Shown one piece after another: positions 5,565-6,462 of a stretch of 6,462 nucleotides of DNA. The stretch's first letter is position 1; every line of letters begins with the position of its first letter. The notes under the pieces are model-generated. The model had not been told where the DNA came from. It ran no database searches and saw nothing but the letters and a program-made list of their open reading frames with translations. The position numbers and the translations under genes were made by a program. The DNA is from Pseudobutyrivibrio sp. (GTDB lineage Bacteria > Bacillota > Clostridia > Lachnospirales > Lachnospiraceae). The stretch spans positions 1 to 6,462 of the forward strand of contig JAFYYE010000143.1 in the NCBI GenBank assembly GCA_017557715.1. Reading direction: 5' to 3'.

Positions 5565-6350
5565 ATGACACCTAATAGAAAAGCTATTGTTACGAACAAG
5601 GTCAAAACATGGTTCTCCCAACCTCAAAATATAATTCTTTTGTTGTTTGGAATAGTTTTGACTTTTTCTACTGTGGCACCAATCGTTGCCATAGTTCAGG
5701 ATACATTAAAGATTCATCCAGGTACCATCGACCAGCATCTTACAGGTCGTGTGACTGGATATACAATTGTGAATTACATTGATTTGTTTACAAGCCGACT
5801 GGCAAAAACAAATCTTTGGATTCCCCTTTTAAATACAGTAATTCTTTCAGTTTTAACTTGCATTATTTCGATTTTGTTTGGTGGTCTGTTTGCGTTCCTT
5901 GTAACCCGTACAGACATGAAATTCAAGAAATATTTAAGCTCAATTTTCATTTTTCCATACATCATGCCTCAGTGGACCCTGGCTGTTGTATGGCAGCACA
6001 TGTTCTATAGTAACAAGGTTACAGGAACTTCAGATGGATTATTAGCAGCAATTTTTCATATATATTTTCCTAGCTGGTGGTGCCAGGGAGTATTCCCAAG
6101 TGCAATGGTTTTAGGCCTTCACTATGCACCATTTGCATACATTTTGATTGGTGGAATTTTCAAAAACATGGATGCTAATCTTGAGGAGGCAGCAACCATT
6201 CTTGATACTCCAAAGTGGAAGATCATGTTTAAGGTAACACTTCCAATGATCATGCCTGCGATCCTCTCCACGATCCTTCTTGTATTCGGAAGTGCAATGG
6301 GAAGCTATCCTGTTCCCCATTACTTAAACCTGACAACACTTTCAACCTAG
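5565..6350 (+). CDS. FbpB/AfuB-type ABC transporter permease, N-terminal part, ended by in-frame TAG
   Basis: An integral membrane subunit forming the translocation path. 261 residues precede a TAG at 6348-6350. Visible segments: cytoplasmic N-terminus with Lys residues; TM1 (about 23-44); an extracytoplasmic loop (45-84); TM2 (85-113); TM3 with the family's FPYIMPQWTLAVVW (130-143); TM4 (about 178-200); the ATPase-coupling EAA loop EEAATILDTPKW through TLP (207-227); and TM5 (about 229-248). The EAA loop has Asp214 where Gly is usual. The frame stays open and permease-like after the TAG, so the stop appears internal: a nonsense mutation, a base-call error or, less likely, a read-through site. 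AfuB-type permeases are commonly two fused halves of 500-plus residues, and the sequence beyond the TAG fits the end of the first half. If the stop is real, the product lacks the last helix of that half and any second half and is probably inactive. The ATPase gene is expected downstream, outside the window. Confidence 0.8.
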   Translation: MTPNRKAIVTNKVKTWFSQPQNIILLLFGIVLTFSTVAPIVAIVQDTLKIHPGTIDQHLTGRVTGYTIVNYIDLFTSRLAKTNLWIPLLNTVILSVLTCIISILFGGLFAFLVTRTDMKFKKYLSSIFIFPYIMPQWTLAVVWQHMFYSNKVTGTSDGLLAAIFHIYFPSWWCQGVFPSAMVLGLHYAPFAYILIGGIFKNMDANLEEAATILDTPKWKIMFKVTLPMIMPAILSTILLVFGSAMGSYPVPHYLNLTTLST

Positions 6351-6462
6351 TACATCTCCATGAACAGTAAGTACACCGGTGAAGCTTCAATCCTGGCCAT
6401 CATCATGATGGTATTCGGAGTGCTGATCCTTGGTATGAACCAGATGAGCTTAAAGAGCCGCA
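6351..6462 (+). pseudogene. Continuation of the permease reading frame after the internal TAG (runs off window)
   Basis: In the same frame as the permease there are 37 open codons from 6351 to the window edge. They encode YISMNSKYTGEASILAI, then a hydrophobic helix (IIMMVFGVLILGM) and a cationic SLKSR. This is what would follow TM5 in an FbpB/AfuB-type permease: an extracytoplasmic loop, a sixth helix and the cytoplasmic linker. The first Met codon after the stop (6360-6362) has no RBS, so independent restart is unlikely. Whether the whole gene is dead depends on whether the TAG is real. Confidence 0.7.

Noticed and set aside
5422..6350. Genome-wide reassignment of TAG to a sense codon, to explain both TAGs
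   Set aside because: The binding protein ends naturally at its TAG, and reading through would run directly into the hairpin cluster, another TAG and a TGA without any protein-like sequence.
1..6462. CRISPR array, tRNA, rRNA, insertion-sequence ends or attachment sites
   Set aside because: No regularly spaced repeats, tRNA-like cloverleaf, transposase motif or terminal inverted repeats were seen.

Overview
The window looks like chromosomal DNA of a low-to-moderate GC Firmicute, most likely a Clostridia/Lachnospiraceae member of the Butyrivibrio-Pseudobutyrivibrio kind. The pointers are strong AGGAGG-type ribosome binding sites, Lys-rich signal peptides with lipoboxes, a YesM/YesN-type two-component pair, and codon use rich in A/T-ending codons. 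The genus is an inference from style, not from a marker gene. All genes are on the + strand.

Layout: (1) Positions 1-330 hold the 3' end of an AT-rich, Lys/Glu-rich hypothetical gene that starts outside the window. (2) Positions 335-3859 form a compact three-gene sensory operon: an AfuA/PgtC/HptA-like substrate-binding lipoprotein, a YesM-family membrane histidine kinase (2-bp gap), and a YesN-family response regulator with an AraC-type HTH output domain (8-bp overlap). A clean intrinsic terminator at 3867-3897 closes it. (3) Positions 3898-4041 are the promoter/leader region of the next unit. (4) Positions 4042-5424 encode a second, larger substrate-binding lipoprotein with a strong RBS and codon use suggesting high expression. 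(5) Positions 5425-5564 are a 140-nt gap almost filled by four hairpins, the last followed by a T-run that leads straight into the next RBS. (6) From 5565 to the window end runs an FbpB/AfuB-type ABC permease frame, interrupted by an in-frame TAG at 6348-6350 but continuing with clear permease-like coding sequence to the edge.

How the parts fit: the first binding protein, kinase and regulator resemble the HptA-HptS-HptR logic, in which an extracytoplasmic binding protein reports a ligand (a hexose phosphate in Staphylococcus aureus) to a YesM-like kinase and its AraC-type partner switches on uptake. Here the obvious target is the adjacent binding-protein/permease operon, whose promoter lacks a good -35 box. 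The hairpin cluster between binding protein and permease would let the cell make much more binding protein than membrane transporter. The ATPase is not in the window and would be expected downstream. The substrate cannot be read from the sequence. The 'iron' label that such proteins often receive is not supported, because the adjacent Tyr-Tyr iron ligands of FbpA are absent. Organophosphates or sugar phosphates are the better guess by family analogy.

The most notable points are the in-frame amber codon in the permease, the back-to-back hairpin cluster, and the paired sensing and transporting binding proteins.
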